From NCBI RefSeq assembly GCF_002874965.1, contig NZ_CP025624.1, positions 310,001 to 374,000 of the forward strand: a stretch of 64,000 nt of DNA, written 5' to 3'. Position 1 is the stretch's first letter, and the number at the start of each line of letters is the position of its first letter. Origin of the DNA: Pseudomonas sp. NC02 (GTDB lineage: Bacteria > Pseudomonadota > Gammaproteobacteria > Pseudomonadales > Pseudomonadaceae). The position numbers were made by a program, and so were the translations under genes. The notes beneath the pieces were generated by a model that searched no databases, was not told the origin of the DNA, and saw only the letters and a program-made list of their open reading frames with translations. Shown piece after piece: positions 16,030 through 24,856 of this stretch.

Positions 16030-16694
16030 TGAAACGGATTACCCTGGGCCTGGCGACCTTGCTCGCCAGCGTCAGCGCCTACAGCGCCGACATCCCGCTT
16101 TACCCCACCGGCCCGGAGAAGGATTCGGCCTTCCTGCGCCTGGCCAACGGCACCGACGGCGAGCTGAAATTGTTGCCCCAGGGTTCCAAGGCCAGCCTGG
16201 TGTTGGGTGGCGACAAACTGGTGTCTGACTACCTGCCGGTGTCGGGCGGCAAGACCCCGATCAAGGGTGTGTTGAGCCAGGGCGGCAAGGATTCCGAGCT
16301 GGCCGTGACCGTCGCGCCGGGCGAGTTCGCCACCGTAGTGGCCGTGCCGGACGCCAAGGGCGGCACGCGCCAGTTGGTGATCCACGAACAGCCGGATGAC
16401 TTCAACGCACTGAAGGCCTCGCTGGCCTTTATCAACGCCGACGCCGCCTGCGTCGACGCGAGCCTGGAAGCCGTGGCGCAAAAAGCCGAACTGTTCAAGA
16501 AGGTCGCCGAAGGCGCGATTTCGCGCCGCATGATCAACCCGGTGGAGCTGTCGGTGCAGCTCAAGTGCGCCAACGCGCCGGTGGGCCAGCCGCTGACCTT
16601 CACCCTCAAGGCCGGCGAACGCTACAGCGTGCTCGCACTGCCATCGGCCGCCGGTTCGAGGTTGCTGTTTACCTCCGACACGCTCGCTAACTGA
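16029..16694 (+). CDS. wssG: WssG, AlgF-like periplasmic acetylation protein
   Basis: A 221-residue protein with a signal peptide (SVSAYSA-DI) and an all-beta body resembling AlgF of the alginate system, which links the membrane O-acetyltransferase to the periplasmic enzymes. In the wss operon it works with WssH and WssI to acetylate cellulose. The start overlaps the wssF stop. A longer in-frame start upstream would lie in wssF and lacks a signal peptide. Confidence 0.9.
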   Translation: MKRITLGLATLLASVSAYSADIPLYPTGPEKDSAFLRLANGTDGELKLLPQGSKASLVLGGDKLVSDYLPVSGGKTPIKGVLSQGGKDSELAVTVAPGEFATVVAVPDAKGGTRQLVIHEQPDDFNALKASLAFINADAACVDASLEAVAQKAELFKKVAEGAISRRMINPVELSVQLKCANAPVGQPLTFTLKAGERYSVLALPSAAGSRLLFTSDTLAN

Positions 16695-16711
16695 TCGGGC
16701 CCGACACCACC

Positions 16712-18127
16712 ATGGTCTTTGCCTCACTGGAATTCCTCACGCTGTTCCTGCCGGCCTTCCTGTTGATTTATGCGCTGGCCCGTCCGGGCTGGCGCAACGT
16801 CATCCTGTTGATCGGCAGCTGGCTGTTCTACGGCTGGTTGAGCCCGCTGTTCCTGTTCCTGCACATGGTGTTGACCGTGGTGGCGTGGGTCGGCGGTTTG
16901 CTGGTGGACCGTTCCCGTGAAGACGGCAAGGGCCGGGTGCGGCTGTTGATCGCGTTGATCGTGTTCAACACCGCGGTGCTGTGTTGGTACAAGTACGCCA
17001 ACATCGTCGCGGGCACCGTGAGTGAGGTGATCACCTGGTACGGCGCGATGCCGCTGGATTGGCAGCGCGTGGCGTTGCCGGCCGGGTTGTCGTTCATCGT
17101 GCTGCAGGCGATTTCGTACCTGGTGGATGTGCATCGGCACACGGTGCCGGTGGAGCGCAGCTTCATCAATTACGCGACCTATATCTCGATGTTCGGCCAC
17201 TCGATTGCGGGCCCGATCATTCGTTATGACTGGGTGCGGCGCGAGCTGAACCAGCGTTATTTCAACTGGCCGAATTTCAGCCTTGGCGCCCGGCGTTTCA
17301 TGATCGGCATGGGCATGAAAGTGCTGGTGGCCGACACCTTGTCGCCGTTGGTGGACATCGCCTTCCACCTGGAAAACCCGAGCCTGGTGGATGCCTGGAT
17401 CGGCTGCCTGGCGTACTCGTTGCAACTGTTTTTCGACTTCGCCGGCTACAGTGCCATGGCCATCGGCCTGGGCTTGATGCTGGGCTTCCACTTCCCGGAA
17501 AACTTCAACCGGCCATACCTCGCCAGCAGCATCCAGGACTTCTGGCGGCGCTGGCATTTGTCGCTGTCCAGCTGGCTGCGGGACTACCTGTACATCGCCC
17601 TCGGCGGTAACCGCGATGGCGTATGGCGTACCTACCGCAACCTGTTCCTGACCATGGCGATTGCCGGGTTGTGGCATGGCGGCGACAGTTGGAACTACCT
17701 GTTGTGGGGTTCGGCCCACGGTATCGCGTTGTGCATTGACCGGGCGTGGTCGCGCTCGAGCCTGCCGAGCATTCCGCCGGTGCTGTCGCACATCTTGACG
17801 CTGCTGTTTGTGTGCCTGGCCTGGACGCTGTTCCGCGCACCGGACTTCCATTCGGCACTGACCATGTACGCCGGCCAATTCGGCATGCATGGCATGGCCT
17901 TGGGTGATGCGTTGGCCGTGGCCATGCGCCCGGCCCATGGCATGGCCGCGTTGCTCGGTTTGGTGTGCATCATCGCGCCGATCTGGCAGACCCGCTGCGA
18001 GCAGCGTTTTGGTACGCAGCCCTGGTTTGTGGTGGCCGCATCCCTGTGGCCGGTGGCCGGGTTTGTGTTGTCGTTCGCGCTGATTGCCAGCCGCGATGCC
18101 GTGCCGTTTCTGTACTTTCAGTTCTAA
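16712..18127 (+). CDS. wssH: WssH, MBOAT O-acetyltransferase (AlgI-like)
   Basis: A 471-residue polytopic inner-membrane protein of the membrane-bound O-acyltransferase family. Typical motifs are the RRWHLSLSSWLRDYLYI block and the invariant-His segment GLWHGGDSWNYLLWGSAHG. By analogy with AlgI it moves acetyl groups from a cytoplasmic donor across the membrane to the WssG/WssI proteins for cellulose decoration. It is 17 nt after wssG. Confidence 0.94.
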   Translation: MVFASLEFLTLFLPAFLLIYALARPGWRNVILLIGSWLFYGWLSPLFLFLHMVLTVVAWVGGLLVDRSREDGKGRVRLLIALIVFNTAVLCWYKYANIVAGTVSEVITWYGAMPLDWQRVALPAGLSFIVLQAISYLVDVHRHTVPVERSFINYATYISMFGHSIAGPIIRYDWVRRELNQRYFNWPNFSLGARRFMIGMGMKVLVADTLSPLVDIAFHLENPSLVDAWIGCLAYSLQLFFDFAGYSAMAIGLGLMLGFHFPENFNRPYLASSIQDFWRRWHLSLSSWLRDYLYIALGGNRDGVWRTYRNLFLTMAIAGLWHGGDSWNYLLWGSAHGIALCIDRAWSRSSLPSIPPVLSHILTLLFVCLAWTLFRAPDFHSALTMYAGQFGMHGMALGDALAVAMRPAHGMAALLGLVCIIAPIWQTRCEQRFGTQPWFVVAASLWPVAGFVLSFALIASRDAVPFLYFQF

Positions 18128-18139
18128 GGAAGCCTGACG

Positions 18140-19267
18140 ATGCCCGCCCCTACCGCGCCGACCCCACCGAGTGAATTGGCCGTCCGCACCAGCCCCCTGG
18201 CGGGCTGGGTGTTGGTGCCTTTCCTGGCGGCGGGGCTGTTGTCTTGCGTCTGGCTGATGGTCAAGGGGCCGGTGAGTTTCCTGCCGCCCAAGGTCGACAG
18301 CGACATGCTGCTGCACGGTGAAGTGACCCATCGGTTCGCCAAGGAATTGTCCAAGGCACCGATGGCCATCGAAGCGGCAAACCTGGAGCGCGGCGCCAGT
18401 TGGCTGGCGTTCGGCGACACCGGGCCGCGGGTGCGCCAGGGCTGCCCGGGCTGGCTGTTTATCAGCGATGAGCTGAAGCTCAACCGCCACGCCGAAGACA
18501 ATGCGCGCACCAAGGCCGACGCGGTGATCGACCTGAAAAAGCAGCTGGGCCAGCGCGGTATTGATCTGCAAGTGATGGTGGTGCCGGATAAAACCCGCAT
18601 CGCCGCTGCCCAGCGTTGCGGCTTGTATCGTCCGGCCGTGCTGGATGGCCGGATCCAGCAATGGAGCACGCTGTTGCAAGCGGCGGGCGTTGAAGTGCTG
18701 GATTTGACCGACACCCTGAAACCCCTCGGCCCGGACGCCTACCTGCGTACCGACACGCACTGGAGCGAAATCGGCTCGAATGCCGGCGCCCGCGCCGTGG
18801 CCCTGCGCATCCAGCAGCGCGGTATCCAGGCCACGCCGGAGCAAGCCTTCGACATTACCCAGGCACCGCTCGCACCGCGACCGGGTGACCTGGTGCGCCT
18901 GGCCGGTCTCGATTGGTTGCCGCCGAAGTTTCAGCCGGTGGGCGAGCAGGTTGCGGCCAGCACCGCGCATGAGAACGGCCCGGCGGCGTCGAGTAACCCT
19001 GACGATTTGTTTGGTGACGCCGGCCTGCCGAACGTGGCGCTGATCGGTACCTCGTTTTCGCGCAATTCGAATTTCGTGGGTTTCCTGCAAAAAGCCCTGA
19101 ACGCTCCGGTGGGTAACTTCAGCAAGGACGGCGGCGAATTTTCAGGCGCCGCCAAGGCTTATTTCGACAGCCCGGCGTTCAAGCAGACGCCGCCCAAGCT
19201 GCTGATCTGGGAGATCCCGGAGCGGGATTTGCAAACACCTTACGACCCGATAAAGATTAGTCAGTAA
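18140..19267 (+). CDS. wssI: WssI, AlgJ/AlgX-like O-acetyltransferase
   Basis: A 375-residue protein with one N-terminal membrane anchor (LVPFLAAGLLSCVWLMV, about 27-43) and a periplasmic SGNH domain of the AlgX/AlgJ type. TDTHWSE gives the Asp-x-His pair and GTSFSRN the nucleophile serine. It is the likely enzyme that puts acetyl groups on the cellulose chain. An AAGGAAG ribosome site precedes the ATG. Its stop codon lies inside the FleQ-like box upstream of wssJ. Confidence 0.92.
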   Translation: MPAPTAPTPPSELAVRTSPLAGWVLVPFLAAGLLSCVWLMVKGPVSFLPPKVDSDMLLHGEVTHRFAKELSKAPMAIEAANLERGASWLAFGDTGPRVRQGCPGWLFISDELKLNRHAEDNARTKADAVIDLKKQLGQRGIDLQVMVVPDKTRIAAAQRCGLYRPAVLDGRIQQWSTLLQAAGVEVLDLTDTLKPLGPDAYLRTDTHWSEIGSNAGARAVALRIQQRGIQATPEQAFDITQAPLAPRPGDLVRLAGLDWLPPKFQPVGEQVAASTAHENGPAASSNPDDLFGDAGLPNVALIGTSFSRNSNFVGFLQKALNAPVGNFSKDGGEFSGAAKAYFDSPAFKQTPPKLLIWEIPERDLQTPYDPIKISQ

Positions 19268-19273
19268 ATTGAC
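19260..19273 (+). promoter_or_regulatory. FleQ-type box upstream of wssJ
   Basis: GTCAGTAAATTGAC differs at one position from the FleQ consensus GTCAATAAATTGAC known from Pseudomonas exopolysaccharide promoters. It lies 45 bp upstream of the predicted wssJ -35 and overlaps the wssI stop codon. FleQ responds to c-di-GMP, fitting control of a cellulose gene. The matching position in the wssA leader is degenerate. Confidence 0.5.
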
Positions 19274-19317
19274 CATTTACCGCTCGTCTTAAAGATTTCT
19301 TCAGAAACAGCAAAATA

Positions 19318-19346
19318 ATGACACTTTCATTCCTTTGTCACAGAAT
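19318..19346 (+). promoter_or_regulatory. Predicted internal promoter of wssJ
   Basis: ATGACA, 17 bp, CAGAAT, the same elements and spacing as at wssA. The 173-bp wssI-wssJ gap is the only large gap in the operon and aligns with the wssA leader in several blocks (CCGCTCGTC, TCACAGAATGC, GCTGACCTTT). It suggests that wssJ can be read separately. Transcription would start near 19353. Confidence 0.55.
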
Positions 19347-19440
19347 GCGTACACAAAGGCGCCCACAAAAAGACCTGCGGTAAGCATCAGTACAGCTGAC
19401 CTTTCACGTCTTTAAGATGCGTCGTGAGGGAGTGTTGGCG

Positions 19441-20382
19441 ATGAGCCGTACCGATGATCTTTTTTCGTTGTTCGATAAGACGACTGCCAGTGATGTTCAA
19501 GGGATGGATTCGATGCTGCAGTTCTTCGAAGACATGCCGGTCGACGACAGTGCCAGCCTCAATATGGGCAGTGGCGCGTCGTTCTCCCGACATTCCCCTT
19601 GTGCCAACGAGCAGTCCCGCGAAGTCGCGAACATCCGGGCGAAGGTGGTAGCGCTGGTTTCGGTCAATGGCGGCGTCGGCCGCAGCACCCTGGCCACGGC
19701 GCTGAGCAGCGGTTTGCAGCGCCTGGGGCAGCCAGTGGTGGCGCTGGACCTGGACCCGCAAAACGCGCTCTATCACCACTTCGGCCTGGGCCACACCTTG
19801 CCCGGCATCGGGCGCACCAGCCTGCACAACGAGCGCTGGAGCCAGATCCTTCATTCAGGCTTTGCCGGTTGCCAGGTGATCACGTTTGGCGAAACCGATA
19901 TCCGTCAGCAGGAAGACCTCCAGCGCTGGCTGAAACAGGAGCCGCATTGGCTGGCGCAACATTTGTCGGCCCTGGGCTTGGGTGAGCAGGACACGGTGAT
20001 CATCGACACCCCGGCGGGCAATAACGTCTACCTGCATCAGGCACTGAACGTGGCCGATGTGGTGCTGGTCATCGCCCAGGCGGATGCGGCTTCCCTTGGC
20101 ACCCTGGAGCAGATGGAGCAGTTGCTGGCGCCACACCTTGATGATCGGCCGGCGCTGCGTTGCCATTTCGTGATCAACCAACTCGACGAGACCTCGGGCT
20201 TTAGCCTGGACATGGTCGAGGTGTTCAGGAAGCGCCTGGGTGACAGCCTGTTGGAGGTGGTGCATCGGGATCCGGCGATCAGCGAGGCCCTGGCTTTTGG
20301 CAGCGATCCGCTGGATAACCAAGCCGCAAGCATGGCCTGTGACGATATCAATGCGCTTTGTCGCCTGCTGGTTGCCCGCTGA
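19441..20382 (+). CDS. wssJ: WssJ, second MinD/BcsQ-like ATPase
   Basis: A 313-residue paralogue of WssA, with NGGVGRST as Walker A (Asn in place of the first Lys), ALDLDPQNA and TVIIDTPAG. The N-terminus again opens MSRTDDLFSLFDK. The signature Lys of the deviant Walker A, present in WssA (KGG), is thus lost here, so ATP-dependent dimerisation may be altered. GAGGGAG precedes the ATG at 19441; a farther in-frame start (19417) lacks this. It is the last gene of the operon, with its own predicted promoter. Confidence 0.92.
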   Translation: MSRTDDLFSLFDKTTASDVQGMDSMLQFFEDMPVDDSASLNMGSGASFSRHSPCANEQSREVANIRAKVVALVSVNGGVGRSTLATALSSGLQRLGQPVVALDLDPQNALYHHFGLGHTLPGIGRTSLHNERWSQILHSGFAGCQVITFGETDIRQQEDLQRWLKQEPHWLAQHLSALGLGEQDTVIIDTPAGNNVYLHQALNVADVVLVIAQADAASLGTLEQMEQLLAPHLDDRPALRCHFVINQLDETSGFSLDMVEVFRKRLGDSLLEVVHRDPAISEALAFGSDPLDNQAASMACDDINALCRLLVAR

Positions 20383-20414
20383 AAAGCCCGGGTTATGCCG
20401 CTAACCTCAGGTGC

Positions 20415-21564
20415 TTATGCACAATCGGTTGGTTCGACCTGTCATCAAACCGCAATTTTGCGGAGCGGTTCTCATCACGCTGCAACTGCCTGTTTTGCGT
20501 GCGTTTTATTTTGTGAACAAAAAATGACCAGTCAGCATTTTGCGCCGCGAAGCTTGCCGGCAGGGCCTCTGCCAGAATTCCATCAACAGAGTTATCCACA
20601 GGGCACGTTGCGACAAAATGCCCTTTAATTGCGCTCGGCGAGCAGCATCAGGTTGCGCGGGGTGAGCGGTGTTTCGCAGAAGCTGCCGACTTGAACCCTG
20701 TAACCGTTTTCTTCGAGAAACAATGCCCGGTCCAGCACCAGCCACATTTCCAGCGGGCGCCGAAACAGACCACGCACTAATTCCAGGTTTCGCACCTGTG
20801 CCAAGCGCTGCCAGCCTTGGGCCTCCAGTGCCGACCAATCCTGTTCCCCTGTGGATAATCCCTTGAGGGCCGCCAGTTCGCGGCAGTAGTCGGCGAACGG
20901 CTTGGCCAGCCAACTCGCGGGCAGGGACGGAGTGGGCAGGTAAGCATCGCTCCCGCGCAGTTGCCGCTGCAGAACATCAAAACCCAGGCGCCTGGCCATC
21001 GACGTATCGCGCTGCTGACGCACTCGAGCGCCGGCGGTAACGGTTTCGCTCAGCGGCAGGCCGAGGTCTTCCACCGATAAATGCAGTGACGACGCCTGGG
21101 CGGCAATCGACAGCGGCTGGTACTGCTCGGCGCGGATGCGGTTGTAGCAGCAGGGCGCCACGGCCAACTGCTGGCAGCCGGCGGCGCTGGCCAGTCGGAG
21201 CAGGCGCACATGCAGGTCGCCGCAGGCGTGCAGTGCCACTGGGGTTTGGTCACGGTTGATCTGCACGTCGGCCATCACGTCTTGCAGGCGATGGCTGACG
21301 GGCAATTGATGGTGTTCGCTGAGGGCTTGCCCTGAGGCGATGAGGGCCGGGTCGTATTCCAGGCAGGTCAGTTGCTGCCCGGGTTGCAACAGGCGGCGGC
21401 CGAGGTGGCCCTTGCCGGCACACCAGTCGAGCCAGTGTTCGGGGGTTTGGCGAAATTGCAGCGCGGCGCCGAAGGCTTCGATCTGCTGCCATTTGCGGCC
21501 GGGTACATCGACGTTCAGGCGATGGCGGGCGGCGGGTAGCGGGCGGGATGGTAAGTTATCCACA
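20415..21564. other. Cluster of four DnaA-consensus boxes
   Basis: Four matches to TTATNCACA lie within 1.15 kb: TTATGCACA at 20415-20423, TTATCCACA at 20592-20600, its complement TGTGGATAA at 20850-20858, and TTATCCACA at 21556-21564. The first two lie in the 242-bp gap after wssJ, the others inside the methyltransferase gene. A chance match is expected roughly once per 90 kb at this base composition. A DnaA-titrating or regulatory locus is possible. Confidence 0.45.
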
Positions 21565-21839
21565 GCGCTGAGATTCAGCGACTGCATGGCCAGCTCAGGG
21601 AAAGGCGCAGGCGCCGGCAAGTGGTGAGGCTGGTTATGGCTGGTTTCCGCTTCGGCCAGCGAGCGCTGGCGCAGCCAATGGGCCAGTTCGGGATGCTGGG
21701 TTTCCCACGGCAATTGCAGATGGGTAAAGGGCCGTGGTCGCCACAGCCCTTGATGTTCGGTGAGGAACGTATCCAGCGCCTGGAAGCGGGCGAGCAGGTG
21801 CTCACCCGTCAACAAGGCGTCAGCGGCCCTGGCAGGCAT
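20625..21839 (-). CDS. SAM-dependent methyltransferase (Methyltransf_32-like)
   Basis: A 404-residue protein. Its class-I SAM-binding motif is WCAGKGHLGRRLL, followed by the acidic CLEYD at strand 2. The later ALHACGDLHVRLLRLA and APCCYN blocks are typical of Methyltransf_32. The substrate is unknown; RNA modification is plausible for the family. The start overlaps the end of the upstream permease gene by 20 nt, so it is the last gene of the transporter operon, although a function in transport is not expected. Two DnaA boxes lie in its coding sequence. Confidence 0.8.
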   Translation of the reverse strand: MPARAADALLTGEHLLARFQALDTFLTEHQGLWRPRPFTHLQLPWETQHPELAHWLRQRSLAEAETSHNQPHHLPAPAPFPELAMQSLNLSAVDNLPSRPLPAARHRLNVDVPGRKWQQIEAFGAALQFRQTPEHWLDWCAGKGHLGRRLLQPGQQLTCLEYDPALIASGQALSEHHQLPVSHRLQDVMADVQINRDQTPVALHACGDLHVRLLRLASAAGCQQLAVAPCCYNRIRAEQYQPLSIAAQASSLHLSVEDLGLPLSETVTAGARVRQQRDTSMARRLGFDVLQRQLRGSDAYLPTPSLPASWLAKPFADYCRELAALKGLSTGEQDWSALEAQGWQRLAQVRNLELVRGLFRRPLEMWLVLDRALFLEENGYRVQVGSFCETPLTPRNLMLLAERN

Positions 21840-22551
21840 CGACCCGCAACCAGCGCTCCAGCAGCTTGAAGAAGCGCACCAGGACGTAGGACATCAGCAG
21901 GTAGAACAACCCGGCAGCGAAGAAGATCTCCACCGGCAGGTAGGTGCGGGCAATGATCGTGCGGGCCATGCCGGTCAGTTCCAGCAGGGTCACGGTACTG
22001 GCCAGGGCGCTGGCCTTGAGCATCAGGATCACTTCGTTGCTGTAGGCCGGCAGGCCGATGCGCGCGGCACGCGGCAGGATGATGTAGAACAGCGCCTTGG
22101 GCCTGGACATGCCCAGCGCCCGCGCGGCTTCGATTTCACCCGGCGGGATGGCCTGGATCGCGCCGCGCAGGATCTCGGCGATATAGGCGGCGGTGTGCAG
22201 GGTCATGGTGGCGGTGGCGCACCAGAACGGGTCCCGCAGGTACGGCCACATGAAGCTTTCACGCACGGCGTCGAACTGTGCCAGGCCGTAGTACACCAGG
22301 AACAGCTGCACCAGCAGCGGCGTGCCGCGGAAGAAGAAAATGTAGCAGTAGGGCAGGGTGCGCACGTACCACAGGCGTGACGAGCGGGCGATGCCCAGCG
22401 GGATTGCCAGCAGCAGGCCGGCGATCACGGCGATGGCCACCAGCTCCAGGGTCAGGGTTGCGCCCTGGGCCAGTTTCGGCAGCCATTTGATGATCACGGC
22501 CCAGTTCAGGCCCAGGTCGAAATGCGACAGCCAGCTGTAGTCGCCACTCAT
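21820..22551 (-). CDS. Amino-acid ABC transporter permease (HisM-like)
   Basis: A 243-residue inner-membrane permease of the polar amino-acid (His/Glu/Arg/opine) class. It has the EAA loop (GEIEAARALGMSRPKALFYI) that contacts the ATPase, five predicted membrane helices, and FFRGTPLLVQLFLVYYG early in the chain. The ATG at 22549-22551 overlaps the stop of the HisQ-like gene (ATGA). It forms a heterodimeric channel with that protein. Confidence 0.9.
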   Translation of the reverse strand: MSGDYSWLSHFDLGLNWAVIIKWLPKLAQGATLTLELVAIAVIAGLLLAIPLGIARSSRLWYVRTLPYCYIFFFRGTPLLVQLFLVYYGLAQFDAVRESFMWPYLRDPFWCATATMTLHTAAYIAEILRGAIQAIPPGEIEAARALGMSRPKALFYIILPRAARIGLPAYSNEVILMLKASALASTVTLLELTGMARTIIARTYLPVEIFFAAGLFYLLMSYVLVRFFKLLERWLRVDACQGR

Positions 22552-23243
22552 TGCGTGCTCCTCGCAAAGCCGCGCGCGGCACGTTTTTCCAGGAAGTGCA
22601 TGCCGGTCATCGCCAGGACAGTGAGGCCCAGGTACATGAAGGCCGCGACCATAAAGAAGGTGAAGGGCTGCTTGGTGACGGTCACGCCGATCTGCGCGTG
22701 GCGCATGATTTCTTCCAGGCCGATCACCGAGACCAGCGCGGTGTCCTTCATCAGAATCATGAACAGGTTGCCCAGGCCCGGCAGCGCGATGCGCCACATC
22801 TGCGGCATGATCAAGCGGGTGAAGATCCGGACCTTCGACAAGCCCAGTGCGACACCGGCTTCACGGTGGCCCTTGGGAATGGCCAGGATCGCGCCGCGGA
22901 AGACTTCCGTGGCGTAGGCGCCAAAGCACAGGCCCAGGGCGATCACCCCGGCGGCGAAAGCGCTGAGGGAAAGGTCGGGGTTGCCGAAAAACTCCCCGAG
23001 GGAGCGCATCAGGTTGACCGTGCCGAAGTAGATCAGCAGGACCCACAGCAGTTCCGGGATGCCGCGAACCAGGGTGGAGTAGCTGCCGCCAAGCCATTGC
23101 AGCGGCTTGTACGGGGAAGTCTTGGCCAGGGCGCCGGCCAGCCCGAGCACCAGCCCGAGGCACAGGGCGGTGAGCGCCAGCTTGACGGTCATCAGCGCAC
23201 CGGCGGCGAGCGCCGGGCCGAATCCGTAGAGGTCGAAATTCAT
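22548..23243 (-). CDS. Amino-acid ABC transporter permease (HisQ-like)
   Basis: A 231-residue permease of the same family as the following gene: LVRGIPELLWVLLIYFG, then the EAA motif (KGHREAGVALGLSKVRIF) and five membrane helices. The gene order ATPase, binding protein, HisQ, HisM resembles a transporter set I recall from P. aeruginosa (PA5152-PA5155). The substrate is probably a basic amino acid such as histidine or arginine, but this is not readable from the sequence. Confidence 0.9.
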   Translation of the reverse strand: MNFDLYGFGPALAAGALMTVKLALTALCLGLVLGLAGALAKTSPYKPLQWLGGSYSTLVRGIPELLWVLLIYFGTVNLMRSLGEFFGNPDLSLSAFAAGVIALGLCFGAYATEVFRGAILAIPKGHREAGVALGLSKVRIFTRLIMPQMWRIALPGLGNLFMILMKDTALVSVIGLEEIMRHAQIGVTVTKQPFTFFMVAAFMYLGLTVLAMTGMHFLEKRAARGFARSTQ

Positions 23244-23316
23244 GGTTTAGTCGTTTCGCAAGGCAAAGCTCAGGACCGGCGCACTCAAGCGAGCACGCCG
23301 GGCAGGCCATTCAGGA

Positions 23317-24069
23317 TCACTCGATACTGAAAGGGAAGTACTTGTCGTTGATCTTCTTGTAGGTGCCGTCGGCCTTGATTTCAGCCAGGGCTTTGTTCAA
23401 GCGCTCGCGCAGCGGGTCGCCTTTGCGTACGGCGATACCGATCTTGTCGCTCTCGACCACCGGGTCGCCCTTGAATTCGTAGGCGGAGCCGTCTTTGCTT
23501 TTCAGCCACTCGTACTGCACGTACTTGTCGGCGAGCATCCCGTCCAGGCGGCCGGAAGTCAGGTCGAGGTAGGCGTTTTCCTGGGTGTCGTAGAGCTTGG
23601 CGGTGGTGTCCGGCAGCTTGTCTTCCAGGTAGGTACCGGCCAGCGTTGCGCGCTGTGCACCGATGATCTTGCCCTTCAGGTAGTCCGCGTCGGTCTTGAA
23701 GTCTTTGTTGGCTTTGGGCGCGATGAACTGCAGCTTGTTGGAGTAGTACGGGTCGGTGAAGTCGACGGCCTGCTTGCGTTCATCGGTGATGGACAGCGAG
23801 GAGACCAGGAAGTCGAACTTCTTGGCATTCAGGGCCGGGATAATGCCGTCCCAGTCGGAGACATACACTTCGCACTTCTCGACTTTCATCTTGGCGCACA
23901 GGGCGTCGCCGATGTCCTTGTCGAAGCCGACGACGTTGCCGCTGGCATCTTTATTGTTGAACGGCGGGTAGGCCGCTTCGATCCCCATTTTCAAGGTTTC
24001 AGCCATCGCCGTGGCGCTGAACGCCATCGAAACAGCGGCGGCCAAGAGGAATTTTTTATAGTTCTGCAT
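23317..24069 (-). CDS. Periplasmic amino-acid binding protein (HisJ/ArgT-like)
   Basis: A 250-residue family-3 solute-binding protein. The signal peptide is cleaved after ATAMA. The mature part opens LKMGIEAAYPPFNN and has the family motif GFDKDIGDALCAKM followed by DWDGIIPALNAKKFD. The pair Cys-Ala-Lys...Glu-Lys-Cys (CAKMKVEKC) matches the short disulphide of HisJ/LAO proteins, supporting a basic amino-acid ligand. The ATG at 24067-24069 has GGAG upstream; an upstream in-frame extension would overlap the ATPase gene. Confidence 0.9.
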   Translation of the reverse strand: MQNYKKFLLAAAVSMAFSATAMAETLKMGIEAAYPPFNNKDASGNVVGFDKDIGDALCAKMKVEKCEVYVSDWDGIIPALNAKKFDFLVSSLSITDERKQAVDFTDPYYSNKLQFIAPKANKDFKTDADYLKGKIIGAQRATLAGTYLEDKLPDTTAKLYDTQENAYLDLTSGRLDGMLADKYVQYEWLKSKDGSAYEFKGDPVVESDKIGIAVRKGDPLRERLNKALAEIKADGTYKKINDKYFPFSIE

Positions 24070-24082
24070 GCATGTTGCTCCG

Positions 24083-24856
24083 TTAGCGGTTGCTGGACAT
24101 GAATTGTTTGCAGCGCGCCGAAAGCGGGTTTTCAAATACCTGCTGTGGCGATCCTTGCTCTTCGACCAGGCCCTGGTGCAGGAACACCACTTCACTGGAC
24201 ACCTGGCGGGCAAAGCCCATTTCATGGGTGACCAGCAGCATGGTGCGGCCTTCTTCGGCCAGGGCGCGGATCACATTAAGTACTTCCTGAACCATTTCCG
24301 GGTCAAGGGCCGATGTGGGCTCGTCGAACAGGATGACTTTGGGCTGCATGGCCAGGGTGCGTGCGATCGCGGCGCGTTGTTGCTGGCCGCCGGACAGTTG
24401 CGCGGGGTAGGCATGACGCTTGTCACTGATGCCGACCTTGGCCAGCAAGGCTTCGGCGATTTCAGTGGCTTCGGCCTTGCTCTGGCCGAGCACGCGGCGC
24501 GGGGCCTCGATGATGTTGTCGAGGACGCTCATGTGCGGCCACAGGTTAAAGTTTTGAAACACAAAACCGATTTCGCTGCGCAGGCGGTTGATCTGTTTGC
24601 CGTCGGCGGCCACCAGTTCGCCGTTTTTCGCAGCCTTGAGCTTGAGCTCTTCACCGGCCACCAGGATTTGCCCCTGGTGCGGGTTTTCCAGCAGGTTGAT
24701 GCAGCGCAGGAACGTGGACTTGCCGGAACCGGAGGAACCCAGGATCGAGATCACATCGCCGTCGCGGGCGGTCAGCGAGATACCTTTAAGCACCTCCAGC
24801 TCACCATAGCGTTTATGCAAGTTGCGGATTTCAAGCGCGGGCGTGGCCTCAGCCAT
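24083..24856 (-). CDS. Amino-acid ABC transporter ATPase (HisP-like)
   Basis: A 257-residue ABC ATPase with Walker [10 protein letters not shown], signature LSGGQQQR, Walker [15 protein letters not shown] and the switch His in [11 protein letters not shown]. It is the first gene of the minus-strand operon and is followed by the binding protein after 13 nt. It energises import through the two permeases. Confidence 0.93.
   Translation of the reverse strand: MAEATPALEIRNLHKRYGELEVLKGISLTARDGDVISILGSSGSGKSTFLRCINLLENPHQGQILVAGEELKLKAAKNGELVAADGKQINRLRSEIGFVFQNFNLWPHMSVLDNIIEAPRRVLGQSKAEATEIAEALLAKVGISDKRHAYPAQLSGGQQQRAAIARTLAMQPKVILFDEPTSALDPEMVQEVLNVIRALAEEGRTMLLVTHEMGFARQVSSEVVFLHQGLVEEQGSPQQVFENPLSARCKQFMSSNR

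Noticed and set aside
16724..19090. 788-codon minus-strand frame opposite wssH-wssI
   Set aside because: Low-complexity His/Gln/Arg-rich translation typical of the antisense frame of GC-rich genes; wssH and wssI are certain.
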